Assembly (NCBI RefSeq): GCF_002159455.1 | Contig: NZ_NFIQ01000032.1 | Coordinates: 1 to 43,031 of the forward strand | Reading direction: 5' to 3' | DNA from: Flavonifractor sp. An306 | Lineage (GTDB): Bacteria > Bacillota > Clostridia > Oscillospirales > Oscillospiraceae | DNA: 43,031 nt | Part shown: positions 1-7,005 of the stretch, piece by piece | Layout: each line of letters starts with the position of its first letter | Position numbering within the stretch: the stretch's first letter is position 1 | The notes under the pieces: generated by a model | Seen by the model: the letters and a program-made list of their open reading frames with translations, nothing else | Database searches by the model: none | Told to the model about the DNA's origin: nothing | Position numbers and translations under genes: made by a program

Positions 1-46
1 GGGGGTGCGGCGGGGGGTGGTGGCCCTCACCCCCCGCCGCACCCCC
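1..46. repeat. Perfect 18-bp inverted repeat at the window edge, probable fold-back artefact
   Basis: Bases 1-18 are the exact reverse complement of bases 29-46, with a 10-base loop between. The repeat lies inside the selB reading frame. Read on the plus strand, bases 2-31 encode [10 protein letters not shown], which is the continuation expected for SelB on the opposite strand (E. coli SelB has VALTK at this point). The simplest inference is that the sequence end folds back on itself, so bases 1-28 are an inverted copy and not true genomic order. Confidence 0.75.
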
Positions 47-351
47 AGCAGGGACAGGATGGCCAGGTGCTCCCTGGTCTGGGGCATGGGCCCCTGGTCG
101 GCGGCTACGGCCAGCAGCGCCAGGTCCATCCCGGCGCAGCCGGAGAGCATGGTGGGAATAAACTTCTCGTGGCCGGGTACGTCCACCACGCTGATCTCCC
201 GGCCGCTGGGCAGGGTGAGGGGGGCGAAGCCCAGCTCGATGGTGAGGCCCCGGCGGCGTTCCTCCGCCAGCCGGTCGGTGTCCACCCCGGTAAGGGCCTT
301 CATCAGGGCGGTCTTGCCGTGGTCCACATGGCCGGCGGTGCCCAGGATCAT
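1..351 (-). CDS. selB: Selenocysteine-specific elongation factor SelB, N-terminal part (cut by window edge)
   Basis: SelB is the EF-Tu-like GTPase that brings Sec-tRNA to UGA codons marked by a SECIS element. The visible ~108 reliable residues start [17 protein letters not shown], with the G1 loop GHVDHGKT and the G3 motif DVPGHEKF, followed by the QTREHLAIL helix typical of the family. The start ATG overlaps the selA stop codon as ATGA, so the two genes are translationally coupled. About 500 further residues, including the winged-helix SECIS-binding part, lie beyond the edge. The last ten or so codons (bases 1-28) read a non-SelB sequence because of the fold-back repeat and should be ignored. 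Confidence 0.93.
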   Translation of the reverse strand, partial: MILGTAGHVDHGKTALMKALTGVDTDRLAEERRRGLTIELGFAPLTLPSGREISVVDVPGHEKFIPTMLSGCAGMDLALLAVAADQGPMPQTREHLAILSLLGVRRGVRATTPRRTP

Positions 352-1709
352 GGCTCTTCCCCCTTCCAGCGGGAGAGGGCGGCGGCGATCACGTCCTCAT
401 CTCCCGGCAGTAGGGTGCGCACGTCCAGCAGCAGCCTGCCCTTGTGGATACGGCCGATGACGGGAATTTCCCAACCCCGGAAAAAGGACTCCAGCTCCTC
501 CGCCGGGGTGAGGGCCGCCGCCCAGCCGGGGAGGGATATGCCGGGCATGGAGCCGCCCCCCGCCTCCCCGGGGCTCTCGGCCAGCTGGCAGACGCAGCCC
601 TGGGGACACAGGGGATCCAGCCGGGCTACCAGCTCCTCTGCCTTCTGGCGCAGGGTGTCCCCGTCCGCCCCCAGCATGGCCGCCGCCGGGGGGAGGATGC
701 CGTCCCGCCAGTCCATCAGGGTGGCCTCCAGAGCCGCCAGGGTCAGCTTGTCCGGCCGGAGGGCCCGAACCAGGGGATCGGATTTGAGCCGGGCCATGGG
801 TGCCGCCCGGCCCAGCAAAATCCCCGCCTGGGGGCCTCCCAACAGCTTGTCGCCGGAGAAACACACCACGTCGGCCCAGCGCACCGCCTCCTCCACCGTA
901 GGCTCCCCGGGAAAGCGCCCGGTGGAGAGGGCGCCGCTGCCCAGATCGCACAGCAGGGGTGCATTTTTCTGCCGGGCCAGCTCCCCCAGCTGGGGCAGCT
1001 CCGCCGCCTGGGTGAAGCCCACTACCTTGAAATTGCTGGGGTGGACCTTCAGCAGGGCCTGGGCCGCGCCTGCATCCAGGGCGGCGGCGTAGTCGGACAG
1101 GCGGGTTTTGTTGGTGGTGCCCACCTCCACCAGCCGGGCCCCGCTGCGGGCCATGATGTCGGGTACCCGGAAGGCGCCGCCGATCTCCACCAGCTCCCCC
1201 CGGGAGATGGCTACCCCCAGGCCGGGGGTGAGGACCGAGAGCATCAGCAGCACCGCCGCGGCGTTGTTGTTCACCACGCAGGCCCCCTCCGCCTCCGTGA
1301 GCGCACGCAGCAGCTCCTCCACCCGGCCGGTGCGGCTCCCCCGGCGGCCGGAGGCCAGGTCGTATTCCAGGCAGCAGTAGCCCGCCGCCGCCTCCTGAAC
1401 GGCCTGAGCCGCCCGGGGGGAGAGGGGGGAGCGGCCCAGGTTGGTGTGCAGGGGCACCCCGGTGGCGTTGATCACCCGAACAAGACCGGGGCGGGAGAGG
1501 GCCCGGGCCAGCGCCAGCGTCCGGGCGGCGGCCTCCGCCTCGGTGGGGGCCCTGTCCCGGCTCCCGGCCAGCAGCCCTTGCCGGGCTTCCTCCAGCGCCT
1601 GCCGCGCCGCCCGCCGCACCAGCGGGTAGGGCAGGCCGCAGCCCGCCAGCTCTTCCCGGGCCAGCAGCCGGTCCATTTTCGGCAGCTGGGACAGTTTGTG
1701 TTTTGCCAC
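348..1709 (-). CDS. selA: L-seryl-tRNA(Sec) selenium transferase SelA
   Basis: SelA is the PLP enzyme that converts seryl-tRNA(Sec) to selenocysteyl-tRNA(Sec) using selenophosphate. The protein has 453 residues, close to the 463 of E. coli SelA. The N-terminal SelA domain (LPKMDRLL...) is followed by the fold-type-I core with [19 protein letters not shown] and the PLP-lysine motif [12 protein letters not shown], Lys about 288. The start chosen is a GTG at 1709 behind the ribosome site AAGGGAGG at 7-nt spacing. The open frame runs on for some 550 codons upstream, across the facing hydrogenase gene, but that extension is only a GC-rich shadow. With selB it forms a selAB operon, which implies that the organism makes selenoproteins; selD and the tRNA(Sec) gene are not in the window. 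Confidence 0.96.
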   Translation of the reverse strand: MAKHKLSQLPKMDRLLAREELAGCGLPYPLVRRAARQALEEARQGLLAGSRDRAPTEAEAAARTLALARALSRPGLVRVINATGVPLHTNLGRSPLSPRAAQAVQEAAAGYCCLEYDLASGRRGSRTGRVEELLRALTEAEGACVVNNNAAAVLLMLSVLTPGLGVAISRGELVEIGGAFRVPDIMARSGARLVEVGTTNKTRLSDYAAALDAGAAQALLKVHPSNFKVVGFTQAAELPQLGELARQKNAPLLCDLGSGALSTGRFPGEPTVEEAVRWADVVCFSGDKLLGGPQAGILLGRAAPMARLKSDPLVRALRPDKLTLAALEATLMDWRDGILPPAAAMLGADGDTLRQKAEELVARLDPLCPQGCVCQLAESPGEAGGGSMPGISLPGWAAALTPAEELESFFRGWEIPVIGRIHKGRLLLDVRTLLPGDEDVIAAALSRWKGEEP

Positions 1710-1745
1710 GGCACAGCCTCCCTTTTTCTTTGGCGTTTCCCTTGC

Positions 1746-1754
1746 AGTATACCA
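1746..1754 (-). promoter_or_regulatory. Extended -10 promoter of selAB
   Basis: The minus strand reads TGGTATACT, an extended -10 element about 37 nt upstream of the selA GTG. No good -35 hexamer is found 16-18 bp upstream, which is usual for extended -10 promoters. Confidence 0.5.
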
Positions 1755-1837
1755 CATTTCGGCAAACGATAGCGTATAAACTTTATGGTTTTCAGAAAAA
1801 GCCTTGCAAATTACGCTAAGAAAAGGAATAATTGCAA

Positions 1838-1867
1838 TTGACAGATGAGAGCCAAAACAGGTATCAT
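1838..1867 (+). promoter_or_regulatory. Sigma-A promoter of the [FeFe] hydrogenase gene
   Basis: TTGACA (1838-1843), an 18-bp spacer and TATCAT (1862-1867) lie about 55 nt before the start codon in an AT-rich gap. Between the promoter and the gene TTGTGAA-AAAG-TTGACGA (1872-1889) loosely resembles a Rex redox operator, and TTGTGAAAA recurs at 1912. Confidence 0.65.
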
Positions 1868-1922
1868 CAAATTGTGAAAAAGTTGACGAAATGATTTGGT
1901 GTTGTGAAAAGGAGCGACTGAC

Positions 1923-3365
1923 ATGCGGGTATTTGAGACACATGTACAGGAACTGAAAAACGATGTGCTCCGCTCGGTGGCCAAGCTGGCCTGGGCGGAT
2001 GACCTGCAGACCGGAATTCTGGATATTCCCGAGCAGCTGATCCCCGGGCCGGAGGCCAAGATGCGCTGCTGTATCTATAAAGAGCGGGCTATCATCAGCC
2101 AGCGGGTGAAGGTGGCCATGGGGGGCGACCGCACCAACCCCAACCTGGTGGAGGTGCTGGACATCGCCTGCGACGAGTGCCCGGTGACCGAGATCTCCGT
2201 GGGCCCCTCCTGCCGGGGCTGTATCGCCACCCGCTGCGTCCACGCCTGCCCCAAGGACGCCATTACCGTGGTGGAGCGGAAGGCCACCATCGACCATAAG
2301 AAGTGCATCACCTGCGGCAAGTGCGTGGCGGCCTGCCCCTACGGCGCCATTGAAAAAAAGACCCGCCCCTGCGAGCGCAGCTGCAAGGCGGGGGCCATCT
2401 CCATGGGAGAGGACCGCAAGGCCTTCATTGATCCCAACAAGTGTACCTCCTGCGGCGCCTGTGTGTACCAGTGCCCCTTCGGCGCCATTATGGACAAGGC
2501 CTTTATTGTGGACGCCATTCAAATGCTCCAGGGGGCCGACAAGTGGGGCTTCCACGTGTACGCCGCGGTGGCTCCCTCCATCGCCGGCCAGTTTGCCCCG
2601 GCTGATCTGGGCCAGGTGGTCACCGGCCTGAAGATGCTGGGCTTCCACGACGTGGTGGAGGTGGCTCTGGGCGCCGACATGACCGCCAAGCACGAGGCGG
2701 TGGAGCTGGAGGAGAAGGGCATGCTGGCCTCCTCCTGCTGCCCGGCCTTTGTGGACTTTGTGGAGAAGAACTTCCCCGAGCAGGCCCACCTGATCTCCTC
2801 CACCCCCTCGCCCATGATCATGGCTGCCCGGAACATCAAGAAGAAGGACCCCTCCGCCAAGGTGATCTTTATCGGGCCCTGCGTGGCCAAGAAGAAGGAG
2901 GTCAAGCTGGGCAAGACCATGCGGGCGGTGGACAGCGCCCTCACCTTTGAGGAGCTGTACGCCATGTTTGAGTCCCGTGACATCGACGTGTCCAAGCTGG
3001 AGGACGCCGACCTGGACCAGGCCAGCGGCTTTGGCCGGTCCTTTGCCCGCAGCGGCGGCGTCACCGCCGCCGTGAAGGAGGCCCTGGCCGAGCGGGGCAG
3101 CAAGTTTGAGGTTAAGCCCATGACCTGCAGCGGGCTGGAGGCCTGCAAGCTGGCCTTCCTGAAGGCGGCCAAGGGCATCGGCGACTTCAACTTTATCGAG
3201 GGTATGGCCTGCGAGGGCGGCTGCGTTCAGGGTCCCGCCCAGCTCATCCGCTCCCCCAAGAACCAGGGGGATGTGGACCGCCACGCCAAGCAGGCGGAGG
3301 GCCGCACCATTGAGGAGGCGGTGGCCGCCGCGGAGACGCTGTCCCAGAAGGACGAAGCGGAATAA
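1923..3365 (+). CDS. Monomeric [FeFe] hydrogenase, group B type
   Basis: This 480-residue cytoplasmic enzyme should interconvert protons, electrons from ferredoxin and H2. Residues ~80-190 hold Cys-rich ferredoxin clusters, including CITCGKCVAACP and CTSCGACVYQCP. The H-cluster motifs follow: L1 SSCCPAF (Cys 272/273), L2 IGPCVAKKKE (Cys 320) and L3 GMACEGGC (Cys 430 and 434). L1 and L2 depart from the group A forms (TSCCPxW, MPCxxK), which together with the short N-terminus points to group B, a class known from sequence in many gut Clostridia but little studied biochemically. AAGGAG precedes the ATG. The gene stands alone, between its own promoter and a terminator. The HydEFG maturases are not in the window. 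Group assignment is inference; the family is secure. Confidence 0.92.
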   Translation: MRVFETHVQELKNDVLRSVAKLAWADDLQTGILDIPEQLIPGPEAKMRCCIYKERAIISQRVKVAMGGDRTNPNLVEVLDIACDECPVTEISVGPSCRGCIATRCVHACPKDAITVVERKATIDHKKCITCGKCVAACPYGAIEKKTRPCERSCKAGAISMGEDRKAFIDPNKCTSCGACVYQCPFGAIMDKAFIVDAIQMLQGADKWGFHVYAAVAPSIAGQFAPADLGQVVTGLKMLGFHDVVEVALGADMTAKHEAVELEEKGMLASSCCPAFVDFVEKNFPEQAHLISSTPSPMIMAARNIKKKDPSAKVIFIGPCVAKKKEVKLGKTMRAVDSALTFEELYAMFESRDIDVSKLEDADLDQASGFGRSFARSGGVTAAVKEALAERGSKFEVKPMTCSGLEACKLAFLKAAKGIGDFNFIEGMACEGGCVQGPAQLIRSPKNQGDVDRHAKQAEGRTIEEAVAAAETLSQKDEAE

Positions 3366-3375
3366 GCGCAAAGAG

Positions 3376-3418
3376 ACAGGGCCCCGCCGGGATCAACCGG
3401 CGGGGCCCCTGTTTGTTT
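3376..3418. terminator. Bidirectional intrinsic terminator between hydrogenase and lipoprotein genes
   Basis: Arms 3376-3390 and 3397-3412 form a 15-bp GC-rich stem with one bulge and a 6-nt loop, followed on the plus strand by TTTGTTT. It lies between two convergent genes and can serve both. Confidence 0.85.
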
Positions 3419-4107
3419 CATCCATACAGATTGTAGTCGATGACCAGCGCGTCCAGCGCCCAGAAATCGTCGTCGGGGATGCCCCAGTAGTCGTCGTCTC
3501 CCAGAGCCACCTGCACCAGGATGGTGGAGGGCTCCAGATAGCCCAGCCGGGGCAGATTTTCCTCGGTCAGGTCCATGAACAGCTCCACCCATTCCACCTC
3601 ATAGGCCAGATACTCCTCGTCGGTCATCTGATCGGGGTAGCGGCTGTTGAGGTCGTCGGCGGCGCCGTTGGACAAATCGTCCGCCACCAGATGGAAGATG
3701 TCGATAGGCTCCACCGTTACCTTGACGCTGAAGGTGCGCTCGTCCATTTTGGAGGCGGACTCCACGGTGTACCTGGACTGGGCGTAGATCTGCCGGTACA
3801 TCTTGCTCAGCTCCTCCAGCAGGCGCTCTTCCTCCTCCTGGGGCAGCTCGCTCTCCACAAAGGAGTCCAGGAAAAACTGGGCCTCGGTGGTCAGACTGTC
3901 GGCGTAGATCTGGTCCACGTCCTCCTCAGAGATGTCGATGAGCTCCAGAAACTCCGGGTCGGCTTTGCCCAGATAGTTCTCATCCATGGTGCCCTGGATA
4001 TAGCACATGGCGTCCTTTTCCGTCAGCCCACCGAAGCTGCAGGCGGTCAGGGGAAGGGCCAGCGCCAGGGCCAGTGTCAGGGTCAGAGCTGCGGTCTTTC
4101 CTCTCAT
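3418..4107 (-). CDS. Acidic lipoprotein of unknown function
   Basis: I do not recognise the family. The 229-residue protein starts with a lipoprotein signal peptide: basic MRGK, a Leu/Ala-rich core and the lipobox LTAC, with Cys 23 as the lipidated residue. The mature part is strongly acidic (Asp/Glu-rich, for instance PQEEEERLLEE and GDDDYWG) and has no further membrane segment, so it is probably tethered to the outer face of the membrane. It sits 36 bp after the PepV-like peptidase gene and ends at the terminator, so it is likely the last gene of the regulator-peptidase operon. That could link it to peptide or metal handling, but this is only a guess from position. Confidence 0.8.
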   Translation of the reverse strand: MRGKTAALTLTLALALALPLTACSFGGLTEKDAMCYIQGTMDENYLGKADPEFLELIDISEEDVDQIYADSLTTEAQFFLDSFVESELPQEEEERLLEELSKMYRQIYAQSRYTVESASKMDERTFSVKVTVEPIDIFHLVADDLSNGAADDLNSRYPDQMTDEEYLAYEVEWVELFMDLTEENLPRLGYLEPSTILVQVALGDDDYWGIPDDDFWALDALVIDYNLYG

Positions 4108-4143
4108 TCTCTTTGTCCTCTCTCTCTTGACAACCCCTCCGGG

Positions 4144-5550
4144 TCAGGAGCACAGATCAATGATGGCCTGGGTAAAGATCTTGGCGGCGGTGAGCTGGTC
4201 GGCAATGCAGGTGTGCTCGTCGGCGCCGTGCATGTTGCCGTTGAAGCCGGGCATGCAGCAGCCGAAGGCCACGCCGCCGGGAATGTCGTGGACATAGGTG
4301 CCACCGCCGATGGCCAGGCATTTGCCGGGCTGGCCGGTGAACTGCTCATAGCAGCGCAGCAGCGTCTTTACCAGGGGGGAGTCGGCGGGGGTATGGTGGG
4401 GCTCCTGCATGCCGCCCTCGGCGGTGAAGCCGAAGCGGGCAAAGGAGGCCTCCGCCGCCGCCTTGCAGTTTTCCTCGTTGGCGCAGATGGGCACCCGGCT
4501 GTCAAACTGGCCCCGCAGGCCGGTTTCGGTGATCTCCAGCAGGGAGAAGGCCAGGGTGAGCACGCCGGAGATCTCGTCGGACTGGGCCACCCCCAGGGCC
4601 TTGCCGCCCCAGTCTCCGTGGGGGAACAGGGCGTTCAGGGCGTGGAGGGCGGCGGTGGAGCCCACCTTGGCCAGGGGCAGGGTGCACAGCAGCTCCAGCA
4701 GGGCGGTGATGGCGTTGTTGCCCTCCTCCGGGGTGGAGGCGTGGGCCCCCTTGCCGTGGCAGAGGATCCGCAGGTCATCCCCCTCCTCCTTCAGCTCATA
4801 GCTGGCGCCGGTGAGCTCGGCGGTGGTGTCGCAGTAGGGGCGGACGGCCTCGGCGGACAGCCCGGCCAGCACGCACTCCGCCTCCGGCGGCACCACGTTG
4901 GTGCGGAAGCCGCCGTGGAATTCCTTCAGCCGGGGCGTGGCGGTCTCGGCCTCCCAGCTCTTGGTAAAGACCGGCCGGTAGCTGCCCTTCTCAATGTTGA
5001 TGAGGGGGAACTCGGCGTCGGGGGAGAAGGTGTAGGGGGCATAGGGCTCTTTCCCATAGTAGTAGGCCAGATCCTCCGACCCGCTCTCCTCGTCGGTGCC
5101 CAGGATCAGCCGGGCGTTGTGCTTCAGGGGTACCCCCAGGTCCTTTACCGCCTGCATGGCCATCAGCACGGCGCAGGCCGGGCCCTTGTCGTCGTCGGTG
5201 CCCCGGCCGTAGAGCATCCCGTCCACCTCTTTGGGCTCGTAGGGGGCGGTCACCGTCCAGCCGGTGCCCTCGCCCACCACGTCCAGGTGGCAGAGGATGT
5301 GCAGCGCGGTGTCCTGGCCGTTCAGGTCCACCGTTCCCACATAGTTGTCATAGTTCTGAACGGAGAAGCCCAGCTCTTCGGCCAGCTTCAGGCCCTCCGC
5401 CAGGGCGGCGGCGGGGCCGGGGCCGAAGGGCATGCCGGGCTTGGCCTCCTCCCGGACGCTGCGCACCCGTACCAGCCGGGAGATATGCTCCACCAGCTGG
5501 GCCCGGCGGGCGGGATCGGCAAAATAGGAATCAATCTGCTGCTTGTACAT
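4144..5550 (-). CDS. PepV/Sapep-type M20 dipeptidase
   Basis: A di-zinc (or Mn) metallopeptidase of the M20 family that releases amino acids from dipeptides or tripeptides in the cytoplasm. Metal ligands are visible in order: CHLDVV (His 88, with Asp 90), GRGTDDDKG (Asp 119/120) and the catalytic pair TDEESGS (Glu 154/155). The length of 468 residues fits PepV/Sapep, which carry a large lid domain inserted in the catalytic domain. The start at 5550 has AGGAGG 10 nt upstream; an ATG only 1-2 nt after that site is too close. The gene follows the YheO-type regulator by 15 bp, so the peptidase is its likely target. Substrate is not readable from the sequence. Confidence 0.92.
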   Translation of the reverse strand: MYKQQIDSYFADPARRAQLVEHISRLVRVRSVREEAKPGMPFGPGPAAALAEGLKLAEELGFSVQNYDNYVGTVDLNGQDTALHILCHLDVVGEGTGWTVTAPYEPKEVDGMLYGRGTDDDKGPACAVLMAMQAVKDLGVPLKHNARLILGTDEESGSEDLAYYYGKEPYAPYTFSPDAEFPLINIEKGSYRPVFTKSWEAETATPRLKEFHGGFRTNVVPPEAECVLAGLSAEAVRPYCDTTAELTGASYELKEEGDDLRILCHGKGAHASTPEEGNNAITALLELLCTLPLAKVGSTAALHALNALFPHGDWGGKALGVAQSDEISGVLTLAFSLLEITETGLRGQFDSRVPICANEENCKAAAEASFARFGFTAEGGMQEPHHTPADSPLVKTLLRCYEQFTGQPGKCLAIGGGTYVHDIPGGVAFGCCMPGFNGNMHGADEHTCIADQLTAAKIFTQAIIDLCS

Positions 5551-5565
5551 AAAACATATGCCTCC

Positions 5566-6216
5566 TTATTCGGTAGGATCATCCTCGCTGCCGGTTCCCG
5601 CCAGCTCTCCCAGGTATTTGTACACCGTGTATCGGGATACCTGAAGCCGCTTGGCCACAAAGGGAACCGATTTGCGGAAGGAAAATGCGTTTTTCTGATC
5701 CAGAAGGGCGATAATCTTCATCCGGTCCCGCTTGTTCAGGGCGTTCACCGGCTTGCCCACCGCCGCCAGACACTCCTCGAACAGATCGCCCAGCTGCTTG
5801 TCCCCGCCGTGCCACATGGCGCTTTGCAGGTCGGCCTCCGCGCTCATCAGATCCACCAGGATCCGGTTGGCGTACACCAGGGAGGAGTAGTCGAAGTTGA
5901 TGCCCAGAGCCAGGTTGTAGTCCTCCCCGATGAGGTGGAAGGTGCTGCTCTTGATCTGCTGGCCCGAGGGGGTGGTGGCGTAGAGATTGACAAAATCGGT
6001 GACCAGGGCGTCCTGGTCCAGGGCCCGGGCGGTGCCCAGAATGTCCAGGGTGGAACCCACCGTCCGCCCGGAGACATGGCCGTTGTAAATGGACAGTATG
6101 GGATGACTGGGGTCCCCCATGTCGTGTACCAGGGTTTCGCAGGTGGAACCGAACATCTCCGCGATTCCCCGGGCGGTACGGTCCAAAAACTCAAAGGCTT
6201 CCTCCCGATCCATCAT
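5566..6216 (-). CDS. YheO/DauR-type transcriptional regulator (PAS_6 plus HTH_22)
   Basis: A 216-residue regulator with an N-terminal YheO-like PAS domain (CETLVHDMGDPSHPI, then IYNGHVSGRTVG) and a C-terminal helix-turn-helix with the family ending VAKRLQVSRYTVYKYL. Family members such as DauR sense small metabolites, for example D-arginine. The ATG at 6216 is chosen because the promoter at 6259-6287 would start RNA around 6250, leaving the upstream in-frame ATG at 6249 without a ribosome site, while AGGAG lies 12 nt before 6216. It is the first gene of an operon with the dipeptidase and the lipoprotein. A second regulator of the same family is encoded at 34018-34656. Confidence 0.9.
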   Translation of the reverse strand: MMDREEAFEFLDRTARGIAEMFGSTCETLVHDMGDPSHPILSIYNGHVSGRTVGSTLDILGTARALDQDALVTDFVNLYATTPSGQQIKSSTFHLIGEDYNLALGINFDYSSLVYANRILVDLMSAEADLQSAMWHGGDKQLGDLFEECLAAVGKPVNALNKRDRMKIIALLDQKNAFSFRKSVPFVAKRLQVSRYTVYKYLGELAGTGSEDDPTE

Positions 6217-6258
6217 ACAGGTTTTCCGCTCCTCTCCAGATGACACCATAGCCCTTCT

Positions 6259-6287
6259 ATTTTACTGTGCTCCCGCCGAAAATGCAA
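6259..6287 (-). promoter_or_regulatory. Sigma-A promoter of the regulator-peptidase-lipoprotein operon
   Basis: On the minus strand TTGCAT (6282-6287), a 17-bp spacer and TAAAAT (6259-6264). Its -35 lies only 5 bp from the -35 of the divergent niaR promoter. Confidence 0.7.
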
Positions 6288-6292
6288 GGTGA

Positions 6293-6321
6293 TTTACACG
6301 ACGGGGCGGAACTGCTATACT
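6293..6321 (+). promoter_or_regulatory. Sigma-A promoter of niaR
   Basis: TTTACA (6293-6298), 17-bp spacer, TATACT (6316-6321) with an upstream TG (extended -10). NiaR homologues commonly repress their own genes, but no operator could be assigned by eye. Confidence 0.7.
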
Positions 6322-6344
6322 TGGGACAAAAGGAGGGGCGGACC

Positions 6345-6866
6345 ATGGGCGAACACAATGGAGCGCAGCGCCGGGCGGAGGTGGCCCGGATTCTGGAGGA
6401 GGCGGCGGCGCCGGTGAGCGCGGCGTCCCTGGCCCGGCGGCTTTCCGTCAGTCGGCAGATCATCGTGGGCGATGTGGCCCTGCTGCGGGCGGGAGGCGCC
6501 CGTATTCTGGCCACCCCCAGAGGCTACCTGCTGGAGCGGCGGACGGAGGGGGTGGAGCGGACGGTGGCCTGCGTCCACACCCCGGAGGAGACCCAGGCGG
6601 AACTCAATGCCATCGTGGATGCCGGAGGCGAGGTGGTGGACGTCATTGTGGAGCACCCGGTTTACGGCCAGCTTACCGGCATATTGGGCGTGCGCAGCCG
6701 ATATGATGTACAGGAGTTTGTGGAGCGGGTGGCCCGGCACGGCGCCCGGCCCCTGTCCGACCTCACCGACGGCATCCACCTCCACACCATCCGCTGTCAG
6801 GACGAAAAAAGTTTTCAAAGGATACAAAAAGCACTTGCAAAAGAGGGGTTTTTGCTCAATATGTGA
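6345..6866 (+). CDS. niaR: Niacin-responsive repressor NiaR (HTH_11 plus 3H domain)
   Basis: A 173-residue transcription factor. The N-terminal winged helix (LEEAAAPVSAASLARRLSVSR, residues ~16-36) is of the HTH_11 type; the C-terminal 3H domain carries the histidines that name it, visible as VEHPVYG (His 104) and TDGIHLHTI (His 145/147), with His 78 before. In Firmicutes NiaR binds nicotinic acid with a metal ion and represses NAD biosynthesis and niacin uptake genes. The start ATG at 6345 has AGGAGG at 8-nt spacing; an earlier in-frame ATG lies upstream of the promoter. No nadABC or niaP gene is adjacent, so its targets are elsewhere, with the possible exception of the next gene. Confidence 0.92.
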   Translation: MGEHNGAQRRAEVARILEEAAAPVSAASLARRLSVSRQIIVGDVALLRAGGARILATPRGYLLERRTEGVERTVACVHTPEETQAELNAIVDAGGEVVDVIVEHPVYGQLTGILGVRSRYDVQEFVERVARHGARPLSDLTDGIHLHTIRCQDEKSFQRIQKALAKEGFLLNM

Positions 6867-6916
6867 ATTTAACATAGTAAAGAGCTAGTCCGACTGTACA
6901 TTTTGACAAAAAAGTG

Positions 6917-6945
6917 TTGCCAAATTGTGAATGATAGTGTATGAT
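6917..6945 (+). promoter_or_regulatory. Sigma-A promoter of the NhaC-family antiporter gene
   Basis: TTGCCA (6917-6922), 17-bp spacer, TATGAT (6940-6945). A second TTGACA at 6903 has no matching -10. Confidence 0.65.
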
Positions 6946-6951
6946 GAGGAT

Positions 6952-6983
6952 GAATCCTTGGGTTGGGGAGGCTTTTAGGATTC
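6952..6983 (+). repeat. Inverted repeat in the antiporter leader
   Basis: GAATCCT (6952-6958) and AGGATTC (6977-6983) form a perfect 7-bp inverted repeat with an 18-nt loop, starting about at the predicted transcription start and ending before the ribosome site AAGGGAGGG. It could be an operator or an RNA hairpin; there is no U-tract. Confidence 0.4.
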
Positions 6984-7005
6984 GAATTTATAAGGGAGGG
7001 TTATT

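Noticed and set aside
1710-3371. Open minus-strand frame continuing ~550 codons upstream of SelA
   Set aside because: It lies antisense to the hydrogenase gene, has no domain-like pattern, and the SelA family N-terminus begins at the GTG with a ribosome site.
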